The translations under genes and the position numbers were made by a program. Shown piece after piece: positions 1 to 5,302 of a DNA stretch of 6,223 nucleotides (position 1 is the stretch's first letter; each line of letters begins with the position of its first letter). The notes beneath the pieces were generated by a model. It ran no database searches, was not told the origin of the DNA, and saw only the letters and a list, made by a program, of their open reading frames with translations. Origin of the DNA: an uncultured Oscillospiraceae bacterium (GTDB taxonomy: Bacteria; Bacillota; Clostridia; Oscillospirales; Ruminococcaceae); NCBI GenBank assembly GCA_950097605.1, contig CATNEU010000097.1, forward strand, positions 1 through 6,223, read 5' to 3'.

Positions 1-462
1 GACAAGACCAGTTTTTTCTTCATCGAGCGCGAGCTGGTCAAATGGGCCAAAAACGAGATCAACACCCACGAAAAGGCCGACGAATATCTGCAATATCTCG
101 TGAAAAAGAAATCCAACGAATCCAATATTATGATGGCGTTCGGCATCCACGGCCGCAGTCTCTCGCGGAAAGAACAGAGCCTGATTGCCTCCTGGTGCGG
201 CAAACTCGGGTTCGACCTGCCGATGATCCGGCTGGCCTATGAACGATGTATCGACCGCACGGGCAAACTGTCTTTCCAATACATCAACAGCATTTTGGAA
301 TCCTGGCACTCCAAGGGCATCAAAACACCCGTGGACGCCGACAATGAGAACAAAAAGCGCAGCGAAAACAACGATTTTTCGTCCAAGCCCTCGTACGACC
401 TGGACGAGTTCGAGCGTTTCAGCATTTTGAACACCCCAACGATACACACCAAAAAGGATTGA
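1..462 (+). CDS. DnaD-domain replication initiation protein, C-terminal part (5' end cut off by window)
   Basis: The open frame runs in from position 1 with no start and ends at TGA 460-462, giving 153 visible residues. The segment around nt 1-340 is a helical DnaD-type C-terminal domain. It ends in the family signature Y-x3-I-x3-W, seen here as YINSILESW (about nt 280-306) followed by the usual short basic/glycine turn. In Firmicutes this domain (DnaD and DnaB of B. subtilis) binds ssDNA and acts in replication restart and in recruiting the helicase loader at the origin. After the motif comes a poorly conserved acidic/Ser-rich tail ending in KKD. The next gene, a helicase loader, starts 4 nt after the stop, as in the dnaB-dnaI operon of B. 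subtilis, which supports the assignment. The N-terminal winged-helix part is outside the window, so I cannot say whether it is DnaD-like or DnaB-like. Confidence 0.9.
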   Translation, partial: DKTSFFFIERELVKWAKNEINTHEKADEYLQYLVKKKSNESNIMMAFGIHGRSLSRKEQSLIASWCGKLGFDLPMIRLAYERCIDRTGKLSFQYINSILESWHSKGIKTPVDADNENKKRSENNDFSSKPSYDLDEFERFSILNTPTIHTKKD

Positions 463-466
463 TTCG

Positions 467-1459
467 ATGTCTTTCGATAAACAGGTATATGAAAAGGCCC
501 ACCGCATCCTCTCCTCCAGGCGGCAGCGCGGCAAGCAAACCGGCGAGCGCCGCCGCGAGGAAGTCTACCACAAACTGCCGCAGATCGCACGGATTGACCG
601 GGAGCTGGCGCAGACCAGTATCCAGGTTGCCAAAACGGTGCTTTCCGAAAAACAGCCGGGCGGGCTGCTCGACGGGCTGCGCCGGCAAAACCTGCAATTG
701 CAGCGGCAAAAGCGGGAATTGCTGGCGCAAAACGGGTATCCGGCCGACTATCTCGAACCGGTTTGCGTTTGTCCCCTCTGCCGCGACACCGGCTATGCAG
801 ACGGGAAAAGGTGCGGCTGCTTTGTCAAGATCCTCTCGGATATTGCCCGGGAAAACCTAAAGGGTTCCACAGGGCTTTCGGATTGCAGCTTTTCAAACTT
901 CCGGCTGGACTTTTATCCCACGGAACCCGACCGCGCCTCGGGCGTCTCGCCGCGCGAGAAGATGGAGCAGGTATACGCCTATTGCCGCGATTATGCGCAG
1001 ACGTTCAGCCCCGCCTCCCCCAGCCTGTTTTTATACGGTGCGACGGGGCTCGGCAAAACGCACCTCTCCCTGGCAATTGCGGATGTGGTGATCGCCAACG
1101 GCTTCGGCGTGCTCTATTACAGCACGCAAGACTTGATCCGGGAAATCGAGACCGAGCGGTTCCACACGGCGGGCCCCGAGCGCGGCGGCGCGTTCGCGCG
1201 GATCACCGGCTGCGACCTGCTGATCCTCGACGACCTGGGCGCGGAATTCACCTCGCCGTTTGCCTCCTCGGTGATCTACGACGTGATCAACTCCCGGCTG
1301 GGCGCCCGCCGGCCCACAATCGTGAGCACCAACCTCACGCTCAAGGAGCTGGAGTCGAAGTATTCGCAGCGCATCACCTCCCGCATTCTCGGCCATTACA
1401 AGGACCTGCGGTTTCTGGGCAGCGATATCCGCATGATCAAAAAGAAATACCGGCTTTGA
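467..1459 (+). CDS. dnaI: DnaI/DnaC-type helicase loader, AAA+ ATPase
   Basis: This 330-residue protein is predicted to load the replicative helicase in the cytoplasm. Residues 1-95 are charged and helical. A Cys cluster follows (C100, C102, C105, C116, C118; pattern CVCPLCRDTG...CGCF), which fits the zinc-binding region of DnaI-type loaders. The AAA+ core has Walker A GATGLGKTH (191-199), Walker B LLILDDLG (251-258), sensor-1 STN (287-289) and the SRI arginine (R306) typical of the DnaC/IstB group. Length matches DnaI (about 310-330), which is longer than E. coli DnaC. The ATG at 467 is preceded by AAAGGA at 453-458, 8 nt upstream, inside the end of the DnaD-domain gene, so translation is probably coupled. 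An IstB transposition helper is the main alternative. The Cys-rich N-terminal domain and the DnaD-domain neighbour argue against it, and no transposase is present. Confidence 0.92.
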   Translation: MSFDKQVYEKAHRILSSRRQRGKQTGERRREEVYHKLPQIARIDRELAQTSIQVAKTVLSEKQPGGLLDGLRRQNLQLQRQKRELLAQNGYPADYLEPVCVCPLCRDTGYADGKRCGCFVKILSDIARENLKGSTGLSDCSFSNFRLDFYPTEPDRASGVSPREKMEQVYAYCRDYAQTFSPASPSLFLYGATGLGKTHLSLAIADVVIANGFGVLYYSTQDLIREIETERFHTAGPERGGAFARITGCDLLILDDLGAEFTSPFASSVIYDVINSRLGARRPTIVSTNLTLKELESKYSQRITSRILGHYKDLRFLGSDIRMIKKKYRL

Positions 1460-1481
1460 ATACGGCGTGCCGGCGCCCGCC

Positions 1482-1498
1482 GCAAATCGAAGATTTGC
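1482..1498. repeat. Short perfect palindrome after dnaI
   Basis: GCAAATCGAAGATTTGC is a 7-bp stem with a GAA triloop, 22 nt after the dnaI stop. GCC at 1479-1481 and GGC at 1501-1503 can extend it across a 2-nt bulge. No T-run follows, so it is not a standard intrinsic terminator. It may be a small intergenic palindromic repeat or an mRNA 3'-end stabiliser. I see only this copy in the window. Confidence 0.45.
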
Positions 1499-1522
1499 AC
1501 GGCGCAGTTATTGCATTACAGC

Positions 1523-1579
1523 AAAAATAGCGTCCAAAGGTATATGCCGCATATTTGTCCCGTTCAGCGGCTATTTTTT
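1523..1579 (+). terminator. Possible weak terminator downstream of dnaI
   Basis: AAAAATAGC (1523-1531) is exactly complementary to GCTATTTTT (1570-1578), and the T-run directly completes the right arm. The 38-nt loop is long, but it contains its own 5-bp hairpin (1542-1546 with 1550-1554). The position between the replication operon and the next promoter fits. The A/T-rich stem and large loop make it a weak candidate. Confidence 0.35.
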
Positions 1580-1616
1580 CATGCGCGGCCGAGCCGATTC
1601 AGAAAATTTTAAGCAT

Positions 1617-1669
1617 TTGACAAGGAAATCTTTCTAAAGCGTTTGTAATCCGCCTATAAACTGTATACA
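1617..1669 (+). promoter_or_regulatory. Candidate vanRS-like promoter region with tandem 11-nt repeat
   Basis: Two adjacent 11-mers, TTTCTAAAGCG (1631-1641) and TTTGTAATCCG (1642-1652), match at 8 of 11 positions. Direct repeats with about one helical turn spacing are the usual binding layout for OmpR-family regulators. They sit just upstream of TATAAA (1655-1660) and of TATACA (1664-1669), the latter inside the 10-bp palindrome CTGTATACAG (1661-1670). Both are possible -10 boxes lacking a good -35, as expected for an activator-dependent promoter. A perfect TTGACA lies at 1617-1622, but no -10 is found at 16-18 bp from it. Autoregulation by the downstream response regulator is inferred, not shown. 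Confidence 0.45.
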
Positions 1670-1721
1670 GAGAAAGGGAAACTGTCTCTCTCTGTCGAGC
1701 AACGAGTCAGGAGGCCTGTTC

Positions 1722-2417
1722 ATGAGCGCAGAAATACTGATCGTCGACGACGAGGTTGAAATTGCCGACCTTGTGGAGCTCTACCTCCAAAACGAAAACT
1801 ATACCGTACACAAGTTTTACAACGCCGCGGACGCGCTGCGGTGCATCGAAACCACGCCGCTCGACCTGGCGATTCTGGACGTGATGCTGCCGGATATGAG
1901 CGGCTTCGATATCTGCCGCAAAATTAGGGAAAAGCATATGTTCCCCGTCATCATGCTCACGGCCAAAACCGAGGATATGGATAAAATTACCGGTCTGACC
2001 ATCGGTGCGGACGACTATATCACCAAGCCGTTTAACCCGCTTGAGCTCATCGCGCGTGTGAAAGCGCAGCTACGCCGTTTTATGCGCTACAACGAGGGCG
2101 GCAAAAAAGAGGACGAGGACGTGATAGATTTTTCCGGGCTGGTCATCAACCGGCGCACCCACGAGTGCACCCTCAACGAGCAGCCAATCCCGCTCACCCC
2201 CACCGAGTTTTCGATTCTCTGGATCCTCTGCGAAAACCGCGGGGAAGTGATCAGCTCGGAGCAGCTCTTCGAGGAGGTTTGGGGCGAAAAATACCTCGGC
2301 AGCAACAACACCGTGATGGTGCACATCCGCCACCTGCGCGAAAAAATGCACGAGCCGGTCGGCAAGCCCCGCTTTATCAAAACCGTATGGGGGGTTGGCT
2401 ACAAAATTGAAAAATAG
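1722..2417 (+). CDS. vanR: VanR-like OmpR-family response regulator
   Basis: This 231-residue, two-domain DNA-binding response regulator is predicted to be phosphorylated by the adjacent kinase. The receiver domain (1-120) has the acidic pair D9/D10, phospho-acceptor D53 in LDVMLP, T80 and K102 (TKPF). The C-terminal winged helix (about 136-231) has the OmpR features LTPTEFSIL (158-166), a recognition helix at about 195-209 and the GVGYKIE hairpin at the end. From memory, the sequence follows VanR of the VanA-type glycopeptide-resistance operon over its full length, including ITGLTIGADDYITKPF, ELIARVKAQLRR and KTVWGVGYKIEK. The start is firm: AGGAGG at 1709-1714, 7 nt before ATG. The kinase gene overlaps its last 23 nt. 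No van ligase or dipeptidase gene is in the window, so the regulon and ligand cannot be inferred from context, and no resistance phenotype is implied. Confidence 0.9.
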   Translation: MSAEILIVDDEVEIADLVELYLQNENYTVHKFYNAADALRCIETTPLDLAILDVMLPDMSGFDICRKIREKHMFPVIMLTAKTEDMDKITGLTIGADDYITKPFNPLELIARVKAQLRRFMRYNEGGKKEDEDVIDFSGLVINRRTHECTLNEQPIPLTPTEFSILWILCENRGEVISSEQLFEEVWGEKYLGSNNTVMVHIRHLREKMHEPVGKPRFIKTVWGVGYKIEK

Positions 2418-3525
2418 CTTCTCCGCCTTAAAACGGCGGATCATGCTGCAGATAGCCGGTGCGGCTGCTGCCGCGGCCCTCATCGGCTATATTATCCTGC
2501 ATGTGTTTGTGGACGGTATCTTCCAGGACCCGTTCGCCAACTTCTTCGTCTCGCTGTGCAAGGGCCTTGGCTTCAGCGAATTCCGCGCGCTCTGGCTCTA
2601 CCAGGTGATCTTCCGGGACAACAAGACGCTGTTTATCATGGTCGGCCTGCTGCTTCTGCTGCTGGTCTCCTGCTACCTGGCCATGTCGCGGTTCTCGAAA
2701 TACCTCAACCAGATCGGCACGGCGCTCGACCGGGTGTTCAACGAGACCAACGAGCCCGTAGAACTGCCGGGCGAGCTGCGCCCGATGGAGCTCAAGCTCA
2801 ACACGATCAAAGCGACGCTTGGCCAGCGCCAGCAGGACGCGGTACAGGCCGAACAGCGCAAAAACGACTTGGTCGTCTATCTCGCGCACGACCTCAAAAC
2901 GCCGCTGACTTCGATCATCGGCTATCTGAGCCTGCTGGACGAAGCGCCGGACATGCCCGCCGAACAGCGCGCGCGCTATGTGGATATCTCGCTCGAAAAG
3001 GCCTATCGCCTTGAAGAGCTCATCAACGAGTTTTTCGAGATCACACGCTTCAACGTGCAGAACATCGTATTGGAGAAACAGCCGGTCAACGTCTCGATGA
3101 TGCTGGAGCAGCTTGTGGACGAATTTTATCCCACCATGCGCTCCAAAAGCCTCTCCTGTTCGCTTTCGGCCGGGGACGACATCTCGGTGATGGCGGACGC
3201 CGATAAGCTCGCGCGCGTCTTCGACAACCTGCTGCGCAACGCCGTCGCCTATAGTTTCCCCAATACGTCTATCGAGGTGTCGGCCTGCGTGCACGAGGGC
3301 AGCCTGCAGGTGTTTTTTCGCAACAAGGGCCGGCCCATCCCCGCGCACAAGCTGGAGTCCATCTTTGAAAAATTCTACCGTGTGGATTCCTCCCGTTCCA
3401 CCCAGACCGGCGGCAGCGGCCTTGGGCTTGCAATTGCAAAAGAGCTCGTGACGCTGCACGGCGGTTCGATCCACGCGGTCAGCAATGCGGAGTATACCCA
3501 GTTTACGGTGCAGCTTCCTCTCTGA
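2395..3525 (+). CDS. vanS: VanS-like membrane sensor histidine kinase
   Basis: This 376-residue kinase/phosphatase is predicted to partner the VanR-like regulator. The layout is TM1 at about 18-39, a short ~38-residue extracytoplasmic loop (40-77), TM2 at about 78-97, a HAMP-like linker, an H-box AHDLKTPLTS with H165, an N-box DNLLRN (277-282), an F-box FEKFYR (324-329) and a G2 box GGSGLGLAIAKE (339-350). The G1 box reads N-K-G instead of the canonical D-x-G; VanS of VanA type has N-T-G there, so this looks like a subfamily trait. The stretch from QRKND to DEFYPTM (about 155-247) closely matches VanS from memory. Start: TTG at 2395 lies inside vanR and gives MATKLKN, resembling MVIKLKN of VanS. 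TTG 2407 and ATG 2443 are alternatives, but the ATG would remove the basic residues before TM1. No good ribosome binding site is visible, so translational coupling is likely. The ligand is unknown; glycopeptide sensing is only a possibility. Confidence 0.9.
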   Translation: MATKLKNSFSALKRRIMLQIAGAAAAAALIGYIILHVFVDGIFQDPFANFFVSLCKGLGFSEFRALWLYQVIFRDNKTLFIMVGLLLLLLVSCYLAMSRFSKYLNQIGTALDRVFNETNEPVELPGELRPMELKLNTIKATLGQRQQDAVQAEQRKNDLVVYLAHDLKTPLTSIIGYLSLLDEAPDMPAEQRARYVDISLEKAYRLEELINEFFEITRFNVQNIVLEKQPVNVSMMLEQLVDEFYPTMRSKSLSCSLSAGDDISVMADADKLARVFDNLLRNAVAYSFPNTSIEVSACVHEGSLQVFFRNKGRPIPAHKLESIFEKFYRVDSSRSTQTGGSGLGLAIAKELVTLHGGSIHAVSNAEYTQFTVQLPL

Positions 3526-3539
3526 GGGCCGCCATATGC

Positions 3540-3588
3540 AAAACCCGCCCGGGCCATGATCATGGCCCGGGCGGGTTTTCTGTTTTTT
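3540..3588 (+). terminator. Strong, probably bidirectional terminator after vanS-like gene
   Basis: A perfect 40-nt palindrome spans 3540-3579 (A4, C3-G-C3-G3 core, centre TGATCA at 3557-3562). It can fold into an 18-bp stem with a GATC tetraloop. The right arm ends in TTTT and is followed by TTTTTT at 3583-3588. On the other strand the stem also ends in a T4, so it can serve the convergent merR gene that stops at 3649. Confidence 0.93.
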
Positions 3589-3648
3589 ATTGGCTGGGAC
3601 TGCAATGCATCTCAAAAACAATCCGTTTGCGGCCGGAACAGGCGGATG

Positions 3649-4512
3649 CTATTGCGCTTTCAGATACGCCTTCAAAGCAAGCCCTATAAATTTGGCTGCG
3701 CCGTCTCCATATTTTTGATCCGTTGCCTGGATATAGTTGGGGTCTGTCAGGTACGCCTCCGCCATACAGGACCAATAGTTTTCACCCATAGTAAGGCCGC
3801 GATTGGTTTCATTTGTAAACGAAACCAACTCGTCCACAATCGTCTGCACATCGGAAGACGCGGCGTCTTTGCGCAGATCTGCTGTGAGTCTTCCGGTGAT
3901 CTCCTCCCCCTTTGCAAGCAGGCCGCCGACTTCCGATTTGGAAATCTTCGGGCCGTTTTCTAAAAAATCCTCCAGGCTTTTTTGCATGGCCGACGTGAAG
4001 TTTTCCATATCGCCATATTGTTTTACCGCCCTTTGTGCAATTTCGTTTTCATTCGATTTGAGTGCATCGAGCATTGCATCAAAATTTTCCATACTGCCCA
4101 GTTGTTTCACAATTTTGTCCGTATGCGTCTTTTTGAATGCTGCCAAAACACGAAAATACTCGCTTGTGTCAAACTCTTTAAAATCCATACTTGTTTCCCC
4201 CTGTATCAGTTTATCCAGCCGGTTTAATAAGACGCTCAAACGGTCCCGCTTGATCCGTATCAGCTCCCGTTGCTTTTTGTAGGCGGCCGTTTTATCAAAC
4301 CGGGGATCGTCCAAAATGGTTTTGATTTCCCGCAGCGTGAAATCGAGTTCTTTAAAAAATAAAATCTGCTGCAACACTTCCAGCGCGCCTTTGTCGTACA
4401 GACGGTATCCGGCGTCGGTCGTCGCCGTTGGCCTCAGCAGGCCAATTTCATCATAAAACTGGAGCGTGCGGACGCTGACGCCTGTTAACGAGGCAACCTG
4501 TTTGACTGTCAT
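3649..4512 (-). CDS. MerR-family regulator with TipAS-like drug-sensing domain
   Basis: This 287-residue protein resembles the TipA/Mta/SkgA group of MerR regulators. The N-terminal winged HTH (2-70) contains TVKQVASLTGVSVRTLQFYD, EIGLLRP and the wing AGYRLYD. An antiparallel coiled-coil dimerisation helix spans about 75-107. The rest (about 115-285) is all-helical and ends with ENYWSCMAEAYLTDPNY and KYGDGAAKFIGLALKAY, which fit the C-terminal part of the TipAS antibiotic-recognition fold. Such proteins bind hydrophobic drugs or peptides and twist their target promoter into an active form. The ATG at 4512 gives a standard MerR N-terminus; a GTG directly before it (4513-4515) is an equally placed alternative. 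AAGAAG lies about 10-13 nt upstream, a modest ribosome binding site. Its own promoter carries a MerR operator, so autoactivation is likely. No transporter gene is adjacent, so targets other than itself are unknown. It is convergent with the kinase gene. Confidence 0.88.
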   Translation of the reverse strand: MTVKQVASLTGVSVRTLQFYDEIGLLRPTATTDAGYRLYDKGALEVLQQILFFKELDFTLREIKTILDDPRFDKTAAYKKQRELIRIKRDRLSVLLNRLDKLIQGETSMDFKEFDTSEYFRVLAAFKKTHTDKIVKQLGSMENFDAMLDALKSNENEIAQRAVKQYGDMENFTSAMQKSLEDFLENGPKISKSEVGGLLAKGEEITGRLTADLRKDAASSDVQTIVDELVSFTNETNRGLTMGENYWSCMAEAYLTDPNYIQATDQKYGDGAAKFIGLALKAYLKAQ

Positions 4513-4592
4513 CACGTCGGTTCATCTTCTTTCAGAATAGAATTTCACCTATGGGAAACGGGCGTTGCCTGCCGGAAAGCTTTCCAACTCCT

Positions 4593-4623
4593 ACTGTACA
4601 CTATCACCATGCGTGATAGTCAA
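4593..4623 (-). promoter_or_regulatory. MerR-type promoter/operator of the TipAS-like regulator
   Basis: Read on the - strand, TTGACT (4623-4618) and TACAGT (4598-4593) are separated by exactly 19 bp. This is the overlong spacer that defines promoters activated by MerR-family proteins. The spacer region contains a perfect dyad, ACTATCAC (4600-4607), five bases, GTGATAGT (4613-4620). Transcription would begin near 4586, inside a second 12-bp palindrome GGAAAGCTTTCC (4574-4585), leaving a leader of about 70 nt. This supports autoregulation by the gene at 3649-4512. Confidence 0.85.
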
Positions 4624-4681
4624 TCCTTTTTTTGAACGGATCGGGGGGAATTTTTGACGGTATCGCGCCATGTACCTTGTT

Positions 4682-4957
4682 TTAGGCCAGCACGCCCAGA
4701 CATTTTAGTAGCGCCACGCAATCCCGGAAGGCTTTTCGGTATACAAAGCACTCCTGTTGTCCGTACACATCCGTGAGCAAGTCAAAGCATTCGGTTGCAA
4801 ACTCCTTTTCGTCTGCCCGGAGCATATAGTCGCAGTCGCGGTTCATCCGGTCGAGTTTTTCTTGCAGCAGGCAGGATTGTTCGGTTTCCCTGAATGCTTT
4901 GACCGCGTTCTCGAAGAGCTGGTCGATAAAAAACTCATATTGCTGTTGATTCGTCAT
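4682..4957 (-). CDS. Small helical protein of unknown function (91 aa)
   Basis: I do not recognise this family with confidence. The product is 91 residues, acidic and predicted mostly helical, with no membrane segment, signal peptide or obvious catalytic motif. It has five Cys residues scattered along it. The C-terminal part QECFVYRKAFRDCVALLKCLGVLA looks like the conserved end of small clostridial proteins that finish with a Y-R-x-G/A-x-R-D-C-x-x-L-L motif. The start is supported by GAAAGGA (4968-4974 on the + strand complement), 10 nt before ATG. No convincing - strand promoter lies directly upstream. It may be transcribed with the ribbon-helix-helix gene 146 nt upstream, or from within the dyad at 4995-5042. 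No hairpin follows the stop, so transcripts could read into the merR promoter region. That it is a real gene is inferred from the clean ribosome binding site and its protein-like composition. Confidence 0.65.
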   Translation of the reverse strand: MTNQQQYEFFIDQLFENAVKAFRETEQSCLLQEKLDRMNRDCDYMLRADEKEFATECFDLLTDVYGQQECFVYRKAFRDCVALLKCLGVLA

Positions 4958-4980
4958 TTTGTTTTCGTCCTTTCTTTTTT

Positions 4981-5059
4981 CCCAACCATGCCTTGAAAGG
5001 ATGTCCAGTGTATGCTATACTATTTACACTGCATATCCTTTCTTTTGGGATGTGTTGGG
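4981..5059. repeat. Nested dyad symmetry overlapping a promoter
   Basis: Two symmetric arm pairs share one centre (5018.5): GAAAGGAT (4995-5002) with ATCCTTTC (5035-5042), and CAGTGTA (5006-5012) with TACACTG (5025-5031). They are separated by 3 nt on each side. An outer pair, CCCAAC (4981-4986) with GTTGGG (5054-5059), is nearly concentric. The centre coincides with the -10 hexamer of a + strand promoter, which is the layout of a repressor operator. The protein that would bind is unknown; the neighbouring ribbon-helix-helix protein is a candidate. Confidence 0.7.
4993..5021 (+). promoter_or_regulatory. Extended -10 promoter on + strand between two - strand genes
   Basis: TTGAAA (4993-4998), a 17-bp spacer and TATACT (5016-5021) match the vegetative consensus at 5 of 6 positions each, and TG at 5013-5014 gives an extended -10. 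Initiation would be near 5028. No + strand gene of credible size lies downstream, and the dyad at 4995-5042 covers the whole promoter, so its product is probably a short, regulated RNA. Confidence 0.6.
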
Positions 5060-5112
5060 TGTGGGGAAGCGGCTGTACTTTGTGGAAGTGTGGGCCGCTT
5101 CCTTTACTTTTT
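5028..5112 (+). ncRNA. Candidate ~85-nt small RNA
   Basis: The boundaries are inferred from the promoter at 4993-5021 and the hairpin/T-run at 5065-5112. The RNA would have a pyrimidine- and G-rich single-stranded 5' half and a terminator hairpin as its 3' half. It would overlap the last codons of the - strand ribbon-helix-helix gene as antisense. No known RNA family is recognised. A 22-codon frame (ATG at 5050, stop 5116-5118) exists, but it has no ribosome binding site. Confidence 0.3.
5065..5112 (+). terminator. Hairpin with T-run, terminator for + strand small transcript
   Basis: GGAAGCGGC (5065-5073) pairs perfectly with GCCGCTTCC (5094-5102). Inside, ACTT (5077-5080) pairs with AAGT (5086-5089) around a 5-nt loop. 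TTTACTTTTTTT follows at 5103-5114. On the - strand the hairpin directly follows the stop of the ribbon-helix-helix gene but is followed by C/A-rich sequence, so it is a proper intrinsic terminator only in the + direction. Confidence 0.65.
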
Positions 5113-5286
5113 TTGTAGGTCGTCTTTTAAACGTTGAATTCCATCGCGTATTCCTTCCGCCCTGTTCTTATCGTTTTCCTTGCAATACTGATCCAGTATT
5201 TGCAAAGTCTGATCATCCACACGGGCTTTGACGGAATGTCGTTTCGGACTGTCTGTTGGACGCCCTATTTTTTTGTTTGCAGCCAG
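5104..5286 (-). CDS. Ribbon-helix-helix (CopG/Arc-like) DNA-binding protein with apparent CTG start
   Basis: The frame encodes 60 residues ending at TAA (5106-5104). It has a basic N-terminus with GRPTDSPKR, a beta-strand HSVKARVDD, helix TLQILDQYCKEND, the turn KNRAEG and helix IRDGIQRLKDDL. This is the ribbon-helix-helix pattern in which the strand contacts DNA as a dimer. An ideal AGGAGG (complement of 5294-5299) lies 7 nt before CTG at 5286-5284. There is no ATG, GTG or TTG between the upstream in-frame stop and that CTG; the first GTG is at codon 23, inside the DNA-binding strand. Either translation starts at CTG, or a CT insertion has split an original ATG (ATCTGGCT versus ATGGCT). A good promoter with an overlapping inverted repeat sits upstream, suggesting autorepression. 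Standard gene callers would miss this gene. It could be an orphan regulator or an antitoxin remnant; no toxin is recognised nearby. Confidence 0.7.
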   Translation of the reverse strand: MAANKKIGRPTDSPKRHSVKARVDDQTLQILDQYCKENDKNRAEGIRDGIQRLKDDLQKK

Positions 5287-5302
5287 ATGAGCACCTCCTT
5301 TC

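Noticed and set aside
467..1459. IstB-like transposition helper ATPase
   Set aside because: The Cys-rich DnaI-type N-terminal region, the 330-residue length and the DnaD-domain neighbour fit a helicase loader, and no IS21-type transposase or inverted repeat ends are present.
763..1530. A 255-codon + strand frame overlapping the dnaI-type gene
   Set aside because: It is an alternate-frame shadow of the AAA+ gene with Arg/Pro/Ala-rich low-complexity translation, while the other frame has every expected Walker and sensor motif.
2428..3621. A 397-codon open frame on the - strand opposite the vanS-like gene
   Set aside because: It is a mirror of the G+C-rich kinase gene. Its translation is rich in Arg, His and Val-Val-like runs with no family motif, it runs through the terminator palindrome, and it lacks a ribosome binding site.
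3803..4282. A 159-codon + strand frame opposite the merR gene
   Set aside because: It is a Ser/Phe-rich antisense shadow. The - strand frame carries the full MerR and TipAS-like sequence.
5050..5118. A 22-codon Trp/Cys-containing frame within the candidate small RNA (possible leader peptide)
   Set aside because: It has no Shine-Dalgarno sequence, it reads through the terminator stem, and no amino-acid biosynthesis gene lies downstream on this strand.
4959..5231. A 90-codon + strand frame across the dyad and the ribbon-helix-helix gene
   Set aside because: It starts upstream of the only + strand promoter, lacks a ribosome binding site and overlaps a better-supported - strand gene.
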